Below are positions 8,145 to 15,499 of a stretch of 64,000 bases of DNA, in pieces (within the stretch, counting starts at the first letter, position 1; the number at the start of each line of letters is the position of its first letter). A program made the translations under genes and the position numbers. Below the pieces are notes generated by a model that made no database searches, was not told where the DNA came from, and saw nothing but the letters and a program-made list of their open reading frames with translations. This stretch comes from Congzhengia sp045635085 (GTDB lineage Bacteria; Bacillota; Clostridia; UBA1381; UBA9506). The stretch lies in assembly GCA_045635085.1 (NCBI GenBank), contig JAZRBM010000004.1:1-64000 (forward strand), written 5' to 3'.

Positions 8145-8687
8145 TTGAAACGTTTTAAGCTTGTATTAGTATATTTTATTATTTTGATATCGTTTGTAAT
8201 CGGGATATTGCGAATAGGTTGTTTTATATACCCTAATGATTATGAACTGGCGGTAAAAAAGTATGCTAAAATTTATGATGTGCCCAAAGAGCTGGTCTTT
8301 TCTGTAATAAAAGCAGAAAGCAACTATAACAAAAATGCAACCTCGCCAAAGGGTGCTATGGGACTTATGCAGATAATGGAAAATACAGGCTTTTGGGCAG
8401 CTGAAAAAATAGGCATAGAGGACTTTTCTAAAAAACGCCTCTATGAGCCTGAGGTAAATATAGAGATAGGGACATTTTACCTTTCTCATTTGATGGATCT
8501 ATACTCTGAAAATGTAAAAACAGCAGTGGCGGCATATAACGCAGGACCTGCCAATGTAGACAAATGGCTTAGGGAAAAATCATGCAGCAGGGACGGAAAA
8601 AACTTGGATAAAATCCCATTTGATGAGACCAGACACTATGTAGAAAAAGTCATGAGAAATATAAAAATATACGATTTTTTATATTAG
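8145..8687 (+). CDS. Lytic transglycosylase, Slt/goose-lysozyme-like domain
   Basis: A 180-residue membrane-anchored murein lyase that cleaves glycan strands non-hydrolytically. It starts at TTG two bases after coaE, with AAAGGGAG upstream. A single N-terminal hydrophobic segment (about residues 4-24) is a signal anchor. The SLT domain follows, with the catalytic Glu in IKAESNYN (about residue 55), the GAMGLMQIM motif and AAYNAGPANVDKWL. No peptidoglycan-binding module is attached, so it is a minimal enzyme. Confidence 0.93.
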   Translation: MKRFKLVLVYFIILISFVIGILRIGCFIYPNDYELAVKKYAKIYDVPKELVFSVIKAESNYNKNATSPKGAMGLMQIMENTGFWAAEKIGIEDFSKKRLYEPEVNIEIGTFYLSHLMDLYSENVKTAVAAYNAGPANVDKWLREKSCSRDGKNLDKIPFDETRHYVEKVMRNIKIYDFLY

Positions 8688-8696
8688 GAGAAATAC

Positions 8697-11312
8697 ATGA
8701 AAAAGCTTTTAATTTTAGATGCAAACAGTATAGTAAACCGTGGATTTTATGCTGTACGCCCCCTTACTAATAAGGATGGGCTTAATACTAATGCCATTTT
8801 TGGGTTCTTAAATATTTTCTTTAAGTATATAGAAGAGATAAAGCCTGACTATATTGCTGCGGCATTTGATGTATCAAAGCCGACTTTTCGCCATAAAATG
8901 TTTGATGGCTATAAGGCAACAAGACACAAAATGCCGGATGAGCTTCGTGAGCAAATTCCTGTTTTAAAGGATGTGCTTGCGGCTATGAATATTAAAATTT
9001 TAGAAAAAGAAGGCTATGAGGCAGACGATATTATAGGTACTGTGAGCAGAATTTGTGAAGAAAATGAGGTAGAGTGCTGCATTTTAACAGGTGACAGGGA
9101 CGACTTGCAATTAGCGTCACAAATGACCCATATTCACTTAGTAATCACGCGTATGGGAAATACAGAAACGACTGTATATGATGATAAATTAGTTTTAGAA
9201 AAATACGGCGTTACACCGACTGAATTTATAGATTTAAAGGCAATAATGGGAGATTCGTCAGATAATATTCCCGGCGTTAAGGGAATAGGCGAAAAAGGAG
9301 CAACGGCTTTGATTTCTGCTTTTGGCTCAATTGACGGCGTGTATGAAAATATAGATGATGCATCGATTACAAAATCGGTTCAAAAGAAGCTGTTAGACGG
9401 CAAAGAAGATGCATATATGAGTAAAGTCTTAGCGACAATTGACAGAAATGTCCCAATCGAAATAAACATCGAAGACACAAAGGTTTTACCATATAATGAG
9501 GCGTCACTTTATGATATTTTTTCGATGTTGGAATTTAAGTCATTTATCAAAAAACTCGCACTTACAGGCAATGAAGAAATAAAAGCAACAAAAACCATTG
9601 ATTCAAGCTTTGAAGTTGCATCGCAGGAAAAATTAAAAGAGGTCTTAAAGGGGAGTGATATAAGCTTTTATTACGATAAAATGGGACAGGTCTTTGCTTT
9701 TTCTAAAGACGAAGAAAGGGCATACGTTGCCGATTTTTATGAAAATAAAGAAATAATCAAAGAGTTTTTAGAAAGTGATACAAAAAAAACAACCCATGGA
9801 TTAAAAGAGCTTATAGCGGAAATGAAAAAGCACGATATAGACGTCAGAAGTGTAACCTTTGACACAGAAATCGGAGCTTATTTAATAGAACCATCTAAAA
9901 AAAGTTATGACTTAGCAGGACTTTTATCAGATTTTTTGGGTGTGATTTTAAATAATGAGGCAAATTCTGGTGCGCAGCTTTCGTTAGATAATATGCTCGA
10001 TTATAAAAATGACGCATCCTTTGGTGCGTATGCTGTTGCGGTTTTAAAATTAAAGCAATATGAAGAAAACGAGTTAAAGGCGCGCGGAAGCTTTGCGCTT
10101 TTTAATAAAATTGAAATGCCGCTTGTTTATGTTTTGGCATCTATGGAGCATGAGGGAATTTTTGTAGATTTAGAAAAACTGTCAGAATTTGGCGAAGAGT
10201 TAAAAAAAGAACAGACGAAGCTAACAGATGAAATCTATTTGCTTGCAGGTCATGAGTTTAACATAAACTCACCAAAGCAGTTGGCAGTAGTACTCTTTGA
10301 AGAGCTTGAGTTAAAAGCGGTTAAAAAGACAAAAAACGGTTATTCTACAAACGCAGAGGTTTTAGAAAAACTAAAATTTGCTCATCCGATTGTAGAAAAA
10401 ATATTAGAATACAGAAAAATAGCAAAGCTTAATTCAACGTATGTTGAGGGGCTGATTCCTGCTATTGACAAGCGTGATGGAAAAATCCACTCAAGCTTTA
10501 ACCAGACTGTTACAGTGACGGGAAGAATAAGCTCAACCGAGCCAAATCTTCAGAATATTCCCGTTCGCACGCAGTTAGGCAGAGAAATGCGGAAAATGTT
10601 TATAGCAAAGTCGGAAGACTATGTTTTAATAGATGCAGACTACTCGCAGATTGAGCTCAGAGTCTTAGCTCACATTTCAGAAGATGAAAATATGATAGAA
10701 GCGTTTAATTCTGATTTTGATATTCACTCATCAACTGCAGCAAAGATTTTTGGTGTAAAAAAAGATGAAGTAACGAGCGAAATGAGAAGCGCAGCAAAAG
10801 CTATAAACTTTGGTTTAGTTTATGGTATGGGAGAATTTTCTTTGTCGCAGGATTTAAAAATCAGCCTAAAGCGTGCAAAGGAATATATACAAGATTACCT
10901 TGGAAGTTATCCTAAAGTGCAAAAATATATGAAGGAAACAGTGGAATTTGCCAAAGAAAATGGTTATGTTACAACGATGTTCGGAAGACGTCGTGATATT
11001 CCCGAAATCAAGGCAAGTAATTTTCAGGTTCGCTCATTTGGCGAACGTGTAGCGCTAAATACCCCCGTTCAGGGAAGTGCTGCTGATATTATAAAACTTG
11101 CTATGATAAATGTATTTAACAGATTAAATGAAGAAAATCTTAAATCTAAGCTTATTCTGCAGGTGCACGATGAATTGATTATTGAAGCGCCAAAGGAAGA
11201 GGTAGATAAAGTATGTGCCCTCTTGCGCGAAGAAATGGAAAAAGCGACGAAGCTTTTAGTGCCGCTGAAGGTAGATATGAAGGTAGGACGCAGCTGGTTT
11301 GACACAAAATAG
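8697..11312 (+). CDS. polA: DNA polymerase I
   Basis: 871 residues, normal for the family. Residues 1 to about 290 form the 5'-3' exonuclease that removes RNA primers, with DANSIVNRGFYA and the ILTGDRDDLQL and GVKGIGEKGA motifs. The middle domain keeps the fold but lacks the DxE metal ligands, so proofreading is probably absent, as in Bacillus enzymes. The polymerase domain has motif A DADYSQIELR, motif B RSAAKAINFGLVYGM and motif C QVHDELIIE. It acts in Okazaki fragment maturation and repair. The ribosome site is TTAGGAG; whiA follows after 13 bases. Confidence 0.98.
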   Translation: MKKLLILDANSIVNRGFYAVRPLTNKDGLNTNAIFGFLNIFFKYIEEIKPDYIAAAFDVSKPTFRHKMFDGYKATRHKMPDELREQIPVLKDVLAAMNIKILEKEGYEADDIIGTVSRICEENEVECCILTGDRDDLQLASQMTHIHLVITRMGNTETTVYDDKLVLEKYGVTPTEFIDLKAIMGDSSDNIPGVKGIGEKGATALISAFGSIDGVYENIDDASITKSVQKKLLDGKEDAYMSKVLATIDRNVPIEINIEDTKVLPYNEASLYDIFSMLEFKSFIKKLALTGNEEIKATKTIDSSFEVASQEKLKEVLKGSDISFYYDKMGQVFAFSKDEERAYVADFYENKEIIKEFLESDTKKTTHGLKELIAEMKKHDIDVRSVTFDTEIGAYLIEPSKKSYDLAGLLSDFLGVILNNEANSGAQLSLDNMLDYKNDASFGAYAVAVLKLKQYEENELKARGSFALFNKIEMPLVYVLASMEHEGIFVDLEKLSEFGEELKKEQTKLTDEIYLLAGHEFNINSPKQLAVVLFEELELKAVKKTKNGYSTNAEVLEKLKFAHPIVEKILEYRKIAKLNSTYVEGLIPAIDKRDGKIHSSFNQTVTVTGRISSTEPNLQNIPVRTQLGREMRKMFIAKSEDYVLIDADYSQIELRVLAHISEDENMIEAFNSDFDIHSSTAAKIFGVKKDEVTSEMRSAAKAINFGLVYGMGEFSLSQDLKISLKRAKEYIQDYLGSYPKVQKYMKETVEFAKENGYVTTMFGRRRDIPEIKASNFQVRSFGERVALNTPVQGSAADIIKLAMINVFNRLNEENLKSKLILQVHDELIIEAPKEEVDKVCALLREEMEKATKLLVPLKVDMKVGRSWFDTK

Positions 11313-11325
11313 AAAGGCAAAGAAA

Positions 11326-12222
11326 ATGTCATTTACAATCGATGTAAAAAGTGAATTATGCAATGAATTTCCCGCTTCTCGCTGTTGCGTCAGAGCGCAT
11401 CTGGCAGGCATTGCGGGTTTTTGTGGTGCGCACATTTTTGAGGGCGGTGCTACCATCTTTCGTATGAGAACAGAAAGCAGCCTTGTAGCAGACCGAATAG
11501 TGGCGCTTTGCGAAGAACTTTTTGACATAGAGTGCAAAATCACAAAGACAGGAAAAATTTACACAATAGATATAAAAGAAAATCTGGAAAAGTTTTTGTC
11601 AGAGTTAGGTTTTATGAAAGGCGGAGTAAGAAAATTTTTAGCAGACCCGTTTGTTGTTCACGATGAATGCTGTAAGGCGTCATTTGTATCGGGTGCCTTT
11701 TTAGGAGGCGGCTATGTAAAAACGCCAAAAAACGGATATCACTTCGAAATAAAAACCCACTATCGTGACCTAAGCCGTGATTTGGCAGATATTATGGCTG
11801 ATATAGGATTTGAGCCGAAAAAGGTAACCAGAAAATCAGAGTACGTGTTATATATAAAACAAAGCGATGCAATTTGTGATATTTTAGGCCTTTTTGGTGC
11901 GACTGATTCGATGTTTGAGCTTTGTAACGTAAAGATTTTTAACGATATGAAAAATAAAGTTACAAGGCGCGCAAATTGTGATATTGCAAACATCAATAAA
12001 TCTGTCGCAGCGGCAACAGAGCAACTTGCGGCAATTAATAAAATCAAGGCAAAGTTGGGACTTTCGTCGCTTCCTGATGTTTTGGAAGAAATGGCGAATC
12101 TAAGACTTTTAAATCCTGATGCAAATTTAAAAGAATTAGGAGAATTGACAAGTCCGCCGATTTCAAAATCGGGAGTAAACCACAGACTGAAAAAAATAAT
12201 TAAAATAGCAGAGGAATTGTAA
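11326..12222 (+). CDS. whiA: WhiA, LAGLIDADG-like/HTH DNA-binding regulator
   Basis: A 298-residue protein, starting at the ATG with GAAAGG eight bases upstream rather than the longer frame overlapping polA. The N-terminal two thirds form the homing-endonuclease-like domain without nuclease motifs (GIAGFCG, VSGAFLGGGYV). The C-terminal HTH contains NLRLLNPDANLKELGELT and SKSGVNHRLKKI. WhiA controls sporulation septation in Streptomyces and links growth, chromosome segregation and division in Firmicutes. The usual neighbours rapZ and yvcK are absent here; instead it follows polA. Confidence 0.95.
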   Translation: MSFTIDVKSELCNEFPASRCCVRAHLAGIAGFCGAHIFEGGATIFRMRTESSLVADRIVALCEELFDIECKITKTGKIYTIDIKENLEKFLSELGFMKGGVRKFLADPFVVHDECCKASFVSGAFLGGGYVKTPKNGYHFEIKTHYRDLSRDLADIMADIGFEPKKVTRKSEYVLYIKQSDAICDILGLFGATDSMFELCNVKIFNDMKNKVTRRANCDIANINKSVAAATEQLAAINKIKAKLGLSSLPDVLEEMANLRLLNPDANLKELGELTSPPISKSGVNHRLKKIIKIAEEL

Positions 12223-12630
12223 ATGGAAAGTGTAGGTACAGTAGTATCGATAGATAAAGATATGGCGGTTGTCAACGTGAGAAGAGTATCAGCTTGCGGG
12301 GAAAATTGCGCAAGTTGCAAGGGAGGATGTGTGTCAACCACGCTGACTACCAAGGTCTATAATAAAGAAGGCGCAAAGATTGGAGATATGGTAAAGATAG
12401 AAAGTAACTCAAATGAATTAGTGCGAGCGGCATTTTTCCTATATATCGTGCCTGTAATAATAGGAATAATAGCATCCGTGGCATCATACAGCATGAAAAT
12501 ATCCGATATTTTTGTGATTTTAGTCTTTCTTGTTTCATTTTTTGCAAGCTTTTTATTAGTCAAATATTTTGAAAAAAGGCTTGTACCAAAATCATATATA
12601 ACTAAGATTTTAGGTAAGGATGTGAACTAA
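12223..12630 (+). CDS. SoxR-reducing system RseC/MucC-like membrane protein
   Basis: A 135-residue protein with an N-terminal beta-type domain carrying a cysteine cluster (CGENCASCKGGC, about residues 26-37), then two membrane helices (about 68-88 and 93-113). This is the RseC/MucC layout: the cysteine cluster faces the cytoplasm and is linked in Proteobacteria to reduction of SoxR or to RseB control. Neither partner is visible here, so a redox role is family knowledge only. It begins one base after the whiA stop and ends directly before rqcH. Confidence 0.85.
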   Translation: MESVGTVVSIDKDMAVVNVRRVSACGENCASCKGGCVSTTLTTKVYNKEGAKIGDMVKIESNSNELVRAAFFLYIVPVIIGIIASVASYSMKISDIFVILVFLVSFFASFLLVKYFEKRLVPKSYITKILGKDVN

Positions 12631-14373
12631 ATGGCAATGGACGGCATAAGCGTAGCGGCTTTAGTCGATGAAATAAACGCGTGTCTTATAGGTTCACGTG
12701 TTGATAAAATTCAGCAGACAGAAAGCGACGAGCTTTTGATTTCCTTTTATGGCGGCAACGCTGGCGGAAAAAAGCTTCGCCTTACTGCAAATTCTCAGGT
12801 GGCTCGTGTATCGATTACAGAAGACAAGAAAAAAAGTCCGGATACAGCGCCGCTTTTTTGTATGCTTCTTCGTAAACACTTATCAGGAGCGAGATTTAAA
12901 GAGGCCGTGCAGCCAGACTTTGAACGTATTATAAAGCTTGCGTTTGACGGCACCAACGAGTTTGGCGATATGTGCACAAAATACCTGATTGCAGAGCTTA
13001 TGGGCAGACATTCAAATATAATTTTAGTAGATGAAAATGGGAAAATAATTGATGCAATAAAGCATGTAGATTTCTCTGTGAGCTCCGTTCGTCAGGTCCT
13101 GCCGGGACTAAATTACGAAAAACCGCCCTCACAGAATAAAAATAACATACTTGATGTAACGCTAGATGAAATAGTCGAGATTTTAAAGGCAAAAGACGGC
13201 TCACAAAAAGCCGACAAAGCCATTTTAGATTCGTTTTCGGGTATAAGTCCGCTCATATGTCGAGAGATTGTTTACAGAGGCTTTTCAACCTGTGAGGTAT
13301 ATTTAGAAGAGCTTGATTATTCTGGTATTTTAGACCTTTCGGTTTCTTGCTTTGAAATGTTTGCTAAGGTTAAAAACAAAGAATTTTATCCTTGTTATTT
13401 GGTAAGAAAAGACACGTACAAGCCGTTTGAGTTTTCGTCGGTTGAAATTTTGCAATACGAAACTGTTGCCACAGTTATTTCGCAAAATTCTATGAGCAAG
13501 GTCATAGAAGATTTTTACTATGAACGCGATATGCGTGAGAGGTTATCAAGAAAAAGTGCACATTTAGTTAAGGTTGTTTCAAATAATATAGACAGATGCG
13601 CAAAAAAAATAATAGCACAAAACACAGAGCTTTTAGACACTGAAAATATGGAAAAGTACAAAAGATATGCAGAACTGATAACAGCAAATCTGTATGCTAT
13701 TTCTGGTGGGGAAAAACAAGCTGTGGTAGTTGACTACTTTGACCCTGAAATGAAGGAGATTACCATAACACTTGATGAAAGGCTGAGCCCTGCAAATAAT
13801 GCCCAAAAGTATTTTAAAAAGTATAACAAAGCAAAAATAGCAAAGGAAGAACTCACAAAACAGATAAGGCTTGCCAAAACTGAGCTTTCGTATTTAGAAT
13901 CTGTTGAAGAAGAGCTTAAAAAAGCAGAAACCGAAGAGGATTTGTCAGAAATTAAAGATGAGCTTTTTGAGCAGGGCTATATAAAGCGCGACAAAAGTGA
14001 CAGAAAAAAGAAAAAAGATGTGTCAAAGCCGTTAGAATTTGTGACAAAAGATGGATTTACGGTGTTAGTAGGCAAGAACAATAAGCAAAATGATTTACTT
14101 ACGTTAAAACTTGCAAAAAACTCTGATATGTGGTTTCATACTAAAGATATTCACGGTTCGCACGTAATTCTTTGCTATGAGCATGGAAAAGACTTTACGA
14201 TTGATGCAATAATTGAAGCCGCTAAAATAGCAGCAAAATTTTCTAAAGCTTCAAATTCTGCCAACGTACCTGTTGACTATACTTTAGTGAAGTATGTAAA
14301 AAAGCCATCGGGTGCTGCGCCCGGAATGGTGATATATACAAATAATGAAACGGTAAATGTAAAACCAGAATAA
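12631..14373 (+). CDS. rqcH: RqcH, ribosome quality-control NFACT protein
   Basis: 580 residues, the bacterial Rqc2/NEMF homologue (older name FbpA, fibronectin-binding). It binds stalled 50S subunits and recruits tRNA-Ala to add C-terminal alanine tails that mark nascent chains for degradation. The NFACT-N domain starts at MDGISVAALVDEI, with CMLLRKHL and AELMGRHSN. A coiled coil spans about residues 370-450 and the NFACT-R domain has MWFHTKDIHGSHVIL near residue 505. It is the last gene of the polA-whiA-rseC run and is closed by a strong terminator. Confidence 0.95.
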   Translation: MAMDGISVAALVDEINACLIGSRVDKIQQTESDELLISFYGGNAGGKKLRLTANSQVARVSITEDKKKSPDTAPLFCMLLRKHLSGARFKEAVQPDFERIIKLAFDGTNEFGDMCTKYLIAELMGRHSNIILVDENGKIIDAIKHVDFSVSSVRQVLPGLNYEKPPSQNKNNILDVTLDEIVEILKAKDGSQKADKAILDSFSGISPLICREIVYRGFSTCEVYLEELDYSGILDLSVSCFEMFAKVKNKEFYPCYLVRKDTYKPFEFSSVEILQYETVATVISQNSMSKVIEDFYYERDMRERLSRKSAHLVKVVSNNIDRCAKKIIAQNTELLDTENMEKYKRYAELITANLYAISGGEKQAVVVDYFDPEMKEITITLDERLSPANNAQKYFKKYNKAKIAKEELTKQIRLAKTELSYLESVEEELKKAETEEDLSEIKDELFEQGYIKRDKSDRKKKKDVSKPLEFVTKDGFTVLVGKNNKQNDLLTLKLAKNSDMWFHTKDIHGSHVILCYEHGKDFTIDAIIEAAKIAAKFSKASNSANVPVDYTLVKYVKKPSGAAPGMVIYTNNETVNVKPE

Positions 14374-14374
14374 C

Positions 14375-14409
14375 AAATAAAGGCAAGGAAAAATTCCTTG
14401 CCTTTATTT
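14375..14409. terminator. Bidirectional terminator between rqcH and the XRE regulator
   Basis: Arms AAATAAAGGCAAGGAA (14375-14390) and TTCCTTGCCTTTATTT (14394-14409), perfect over 16 bp with a three-base loop. The A- and T-rich ends let it work in both directions for these convergent genes. Confidence 0.85.
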
Positions 14410-14688
14410 ATTAATAGACTTTAAGAAATTGTAAAGTGCATCTTTTTGTTCTTTTGTTAAATTGTTTATTTGTGCATATAGATCATCTTTTGTGCCTTCT
14501 GAAAAAAATGTTTCCAAAGTGATGTTCATAGCATCGCAAATATATGAAAGGTATTCCACAGTTGGCTGCTTTTTGCCTAATTCTAAATCTCTTAAATAGC
14601 TTTGTGAAACACCGGCTAAATTTGCGAGTTTGTTTACCGTGATGTTCTTTTTTTGCCTGAATTCTTTAATTCGTTCTCCGACATTCAT
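14404..14688 (-). CDS. XRE-family transcriptional regulator
   Basis: A 94-residue protein starting at MNVGERI, which has GAGGTG upstream; an in-frame upstream extension would run through the promoter. Residues 5-60 are a Cro/C1-type HTH (TVNKLANLAGVSQSYLRDLELGKKQPTVEYL). The short C-terminal part looks like a helix pair for dimerisation, as in SinR-like repressors. It is transcribed away from the zinc-ribbon DUF4352-like gene, with interlocked promoters between them and a palindrome over its own -10, so control of itself and of the neighbour is likely (inference). Confidence 0.9.
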   Translation of the reverse strand: MNVGERIKEFRQKKNITVNKLANLAGVSQSYLRDLELGKKQPTVEYLSYICDAMNITLETFFSEGTKDDLYAQINNLTKEQKDALYNFLKSINK

Positions 14689-14726
14689 TTGCAACACCTC
14701 GTCTTTATAAAATATTTTATCATAAC

Positions 14727-14736
14727 TATAGCTATA
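14727..14736. promoter_or_regulatory. Candidate operator palindrome
   Basis: TATAGCTATA is a perfect 10-bp palindrome that overlaps the -10 box of the XRE regulator promoter (14733-14738). XRE repressors commonly bind short palindromes in such positions. AT-rich palindromes arise easily by chance, so this is a weak call. Confidence 0.35.
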
Positions 14737-14761
14737 TAAATTACATTTATAGTATTGACAA
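14733..14761 (-). promoter_or_regulatory. Promoter of the XRE regulator
   Basis: On the minus strand TTGTCA (14761-14756) and TATATA (14738-14733) with 17 bases between. Its -35 occupies nearly the same bases as the -35 of the divergent promoter at 14755-14783. Confidence 0.65.
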
Positions 14762-14783
14762 ATTATCTCTAAAGATATATAAT
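14755..14783 (+). promoter_or_regulatory. Consensus SigA promoter of the zinc-ribbon DUF4352-like gene
   Basis: Perfect TTGACA (14755-14760), 17-base spacer, perfect TATAAT (14778-14783). The predicted start is near 14790, 27 bases before the start codon. Confidence 0.9.
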
Positions 14784-14816
14784 TAATCTGCAAACTAAAT
14801 TTATGGAGGAGATATC

Positions 14817-15446
14817 ATGCAAAAAATGACAAAATGTGCAGTATGCAATGCCGATGTGGCAAAGGGCGCAAAAACTTGTCCTTCTTGTGGTACAAAAATA
14901 AAAAAACCGTTTTATAAAAAATGGTGGGTTTGGGCTTTGGCAGTGATAGTTATTATTGCAATAGCAAGTGGCTCGGGCTCAGAGAATTCAGACAACGTAA
15001 ATGTTCAGAGCGAACAAAATCAGACAGAACAAACTGCTAATGTTGGAGATGTAATTACGACAGAAAATTTTGAAATATGCATAAAAAGTGTAGAGACAAG
15101 AACAAAAGTCGGCAACCAATACCTGAGTGCAACACCTTCTGAAGGTGGAATATATGTGGTTGTTAATTGGGAATACAAGAATATTACAGATAAGCCGATT
15201 TCATCTTTTTCTTGTCCGGGTATAAAAATAAGTGATGCAAATGGTGTAAAATATGACTATGACATATCTGCAACATCATACTATGCAACAGAAGTTAATT
15301 TAGACACAAAAATATTGAGTGACTTAAATCCTTCAATCAAAGTCAGTGATGCGGATGTTTTTGAGATTTCAGAAGAAGCATATAGTGCAGGGGGTTTTGT
15401 CGTTTCTGTTGATGCGGACAAGGACTTTAACGTAGCTATTAACTAA
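14817..15446 (+). CDS. Zinc-ribbon membrane protein with extracellular DUF4352-like domain
   Basis: 209 residues. A zinc ribbon at the N-terminus (CAVCNADV then CPSCGTKI, residues 8-27) is followed by a Lys-rich stretch, one membrane helix (about 37-52) and a polar Ser/Asn/Gln linker. The C-terminal beta domain (about 75-209) resembles the DUF4352 immunoglobulin-like fold, with the VVVNWEYKNITDKP strand pattern. The zinc ribbon should be cytoplasmic and the beta domain outside. Ribosome site GGAGGAG. The binding partner is unknown; the linked XRE gene suggests inducible expression. Confidence 0.85.
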   Translation: MQKMTKCAVCNADVAKGAKTCPSCGTKIKKPFYKKWWVWALAVIVIIAIASGSGSENSDNVNVQSEQNQTEQTANVGDVITTENFEICIKSVETRTKVGNQYLSATPSEGGIYVVVNWEYKNITDKPISSFSCPGIKISDANGVKYDYDISATSYYATEVNLDTKILSDLNPSIKVSDADVFEISEEAYSAGGFVVSVDADKDFNVAIN

Positions 15447-15460
15447 TAATAAATATAAAA

Positions 15461-15489
15461 GAGCTGTAGCATTATGCTACAGCTCATTT
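15461..15489. terminator. Terminator between the DUF4352-like gene and gyrA
   Basis: Arms GAGCTGTAGCA (15461-15471) and TGCTACAGCTC (15475-15485), then ATTTTATTT. It uses the same CTGTAGCA stem core as several other terminators in the window. Confidence 0.8.
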
Positions 15490-15499
15490 TATTTAGCAG

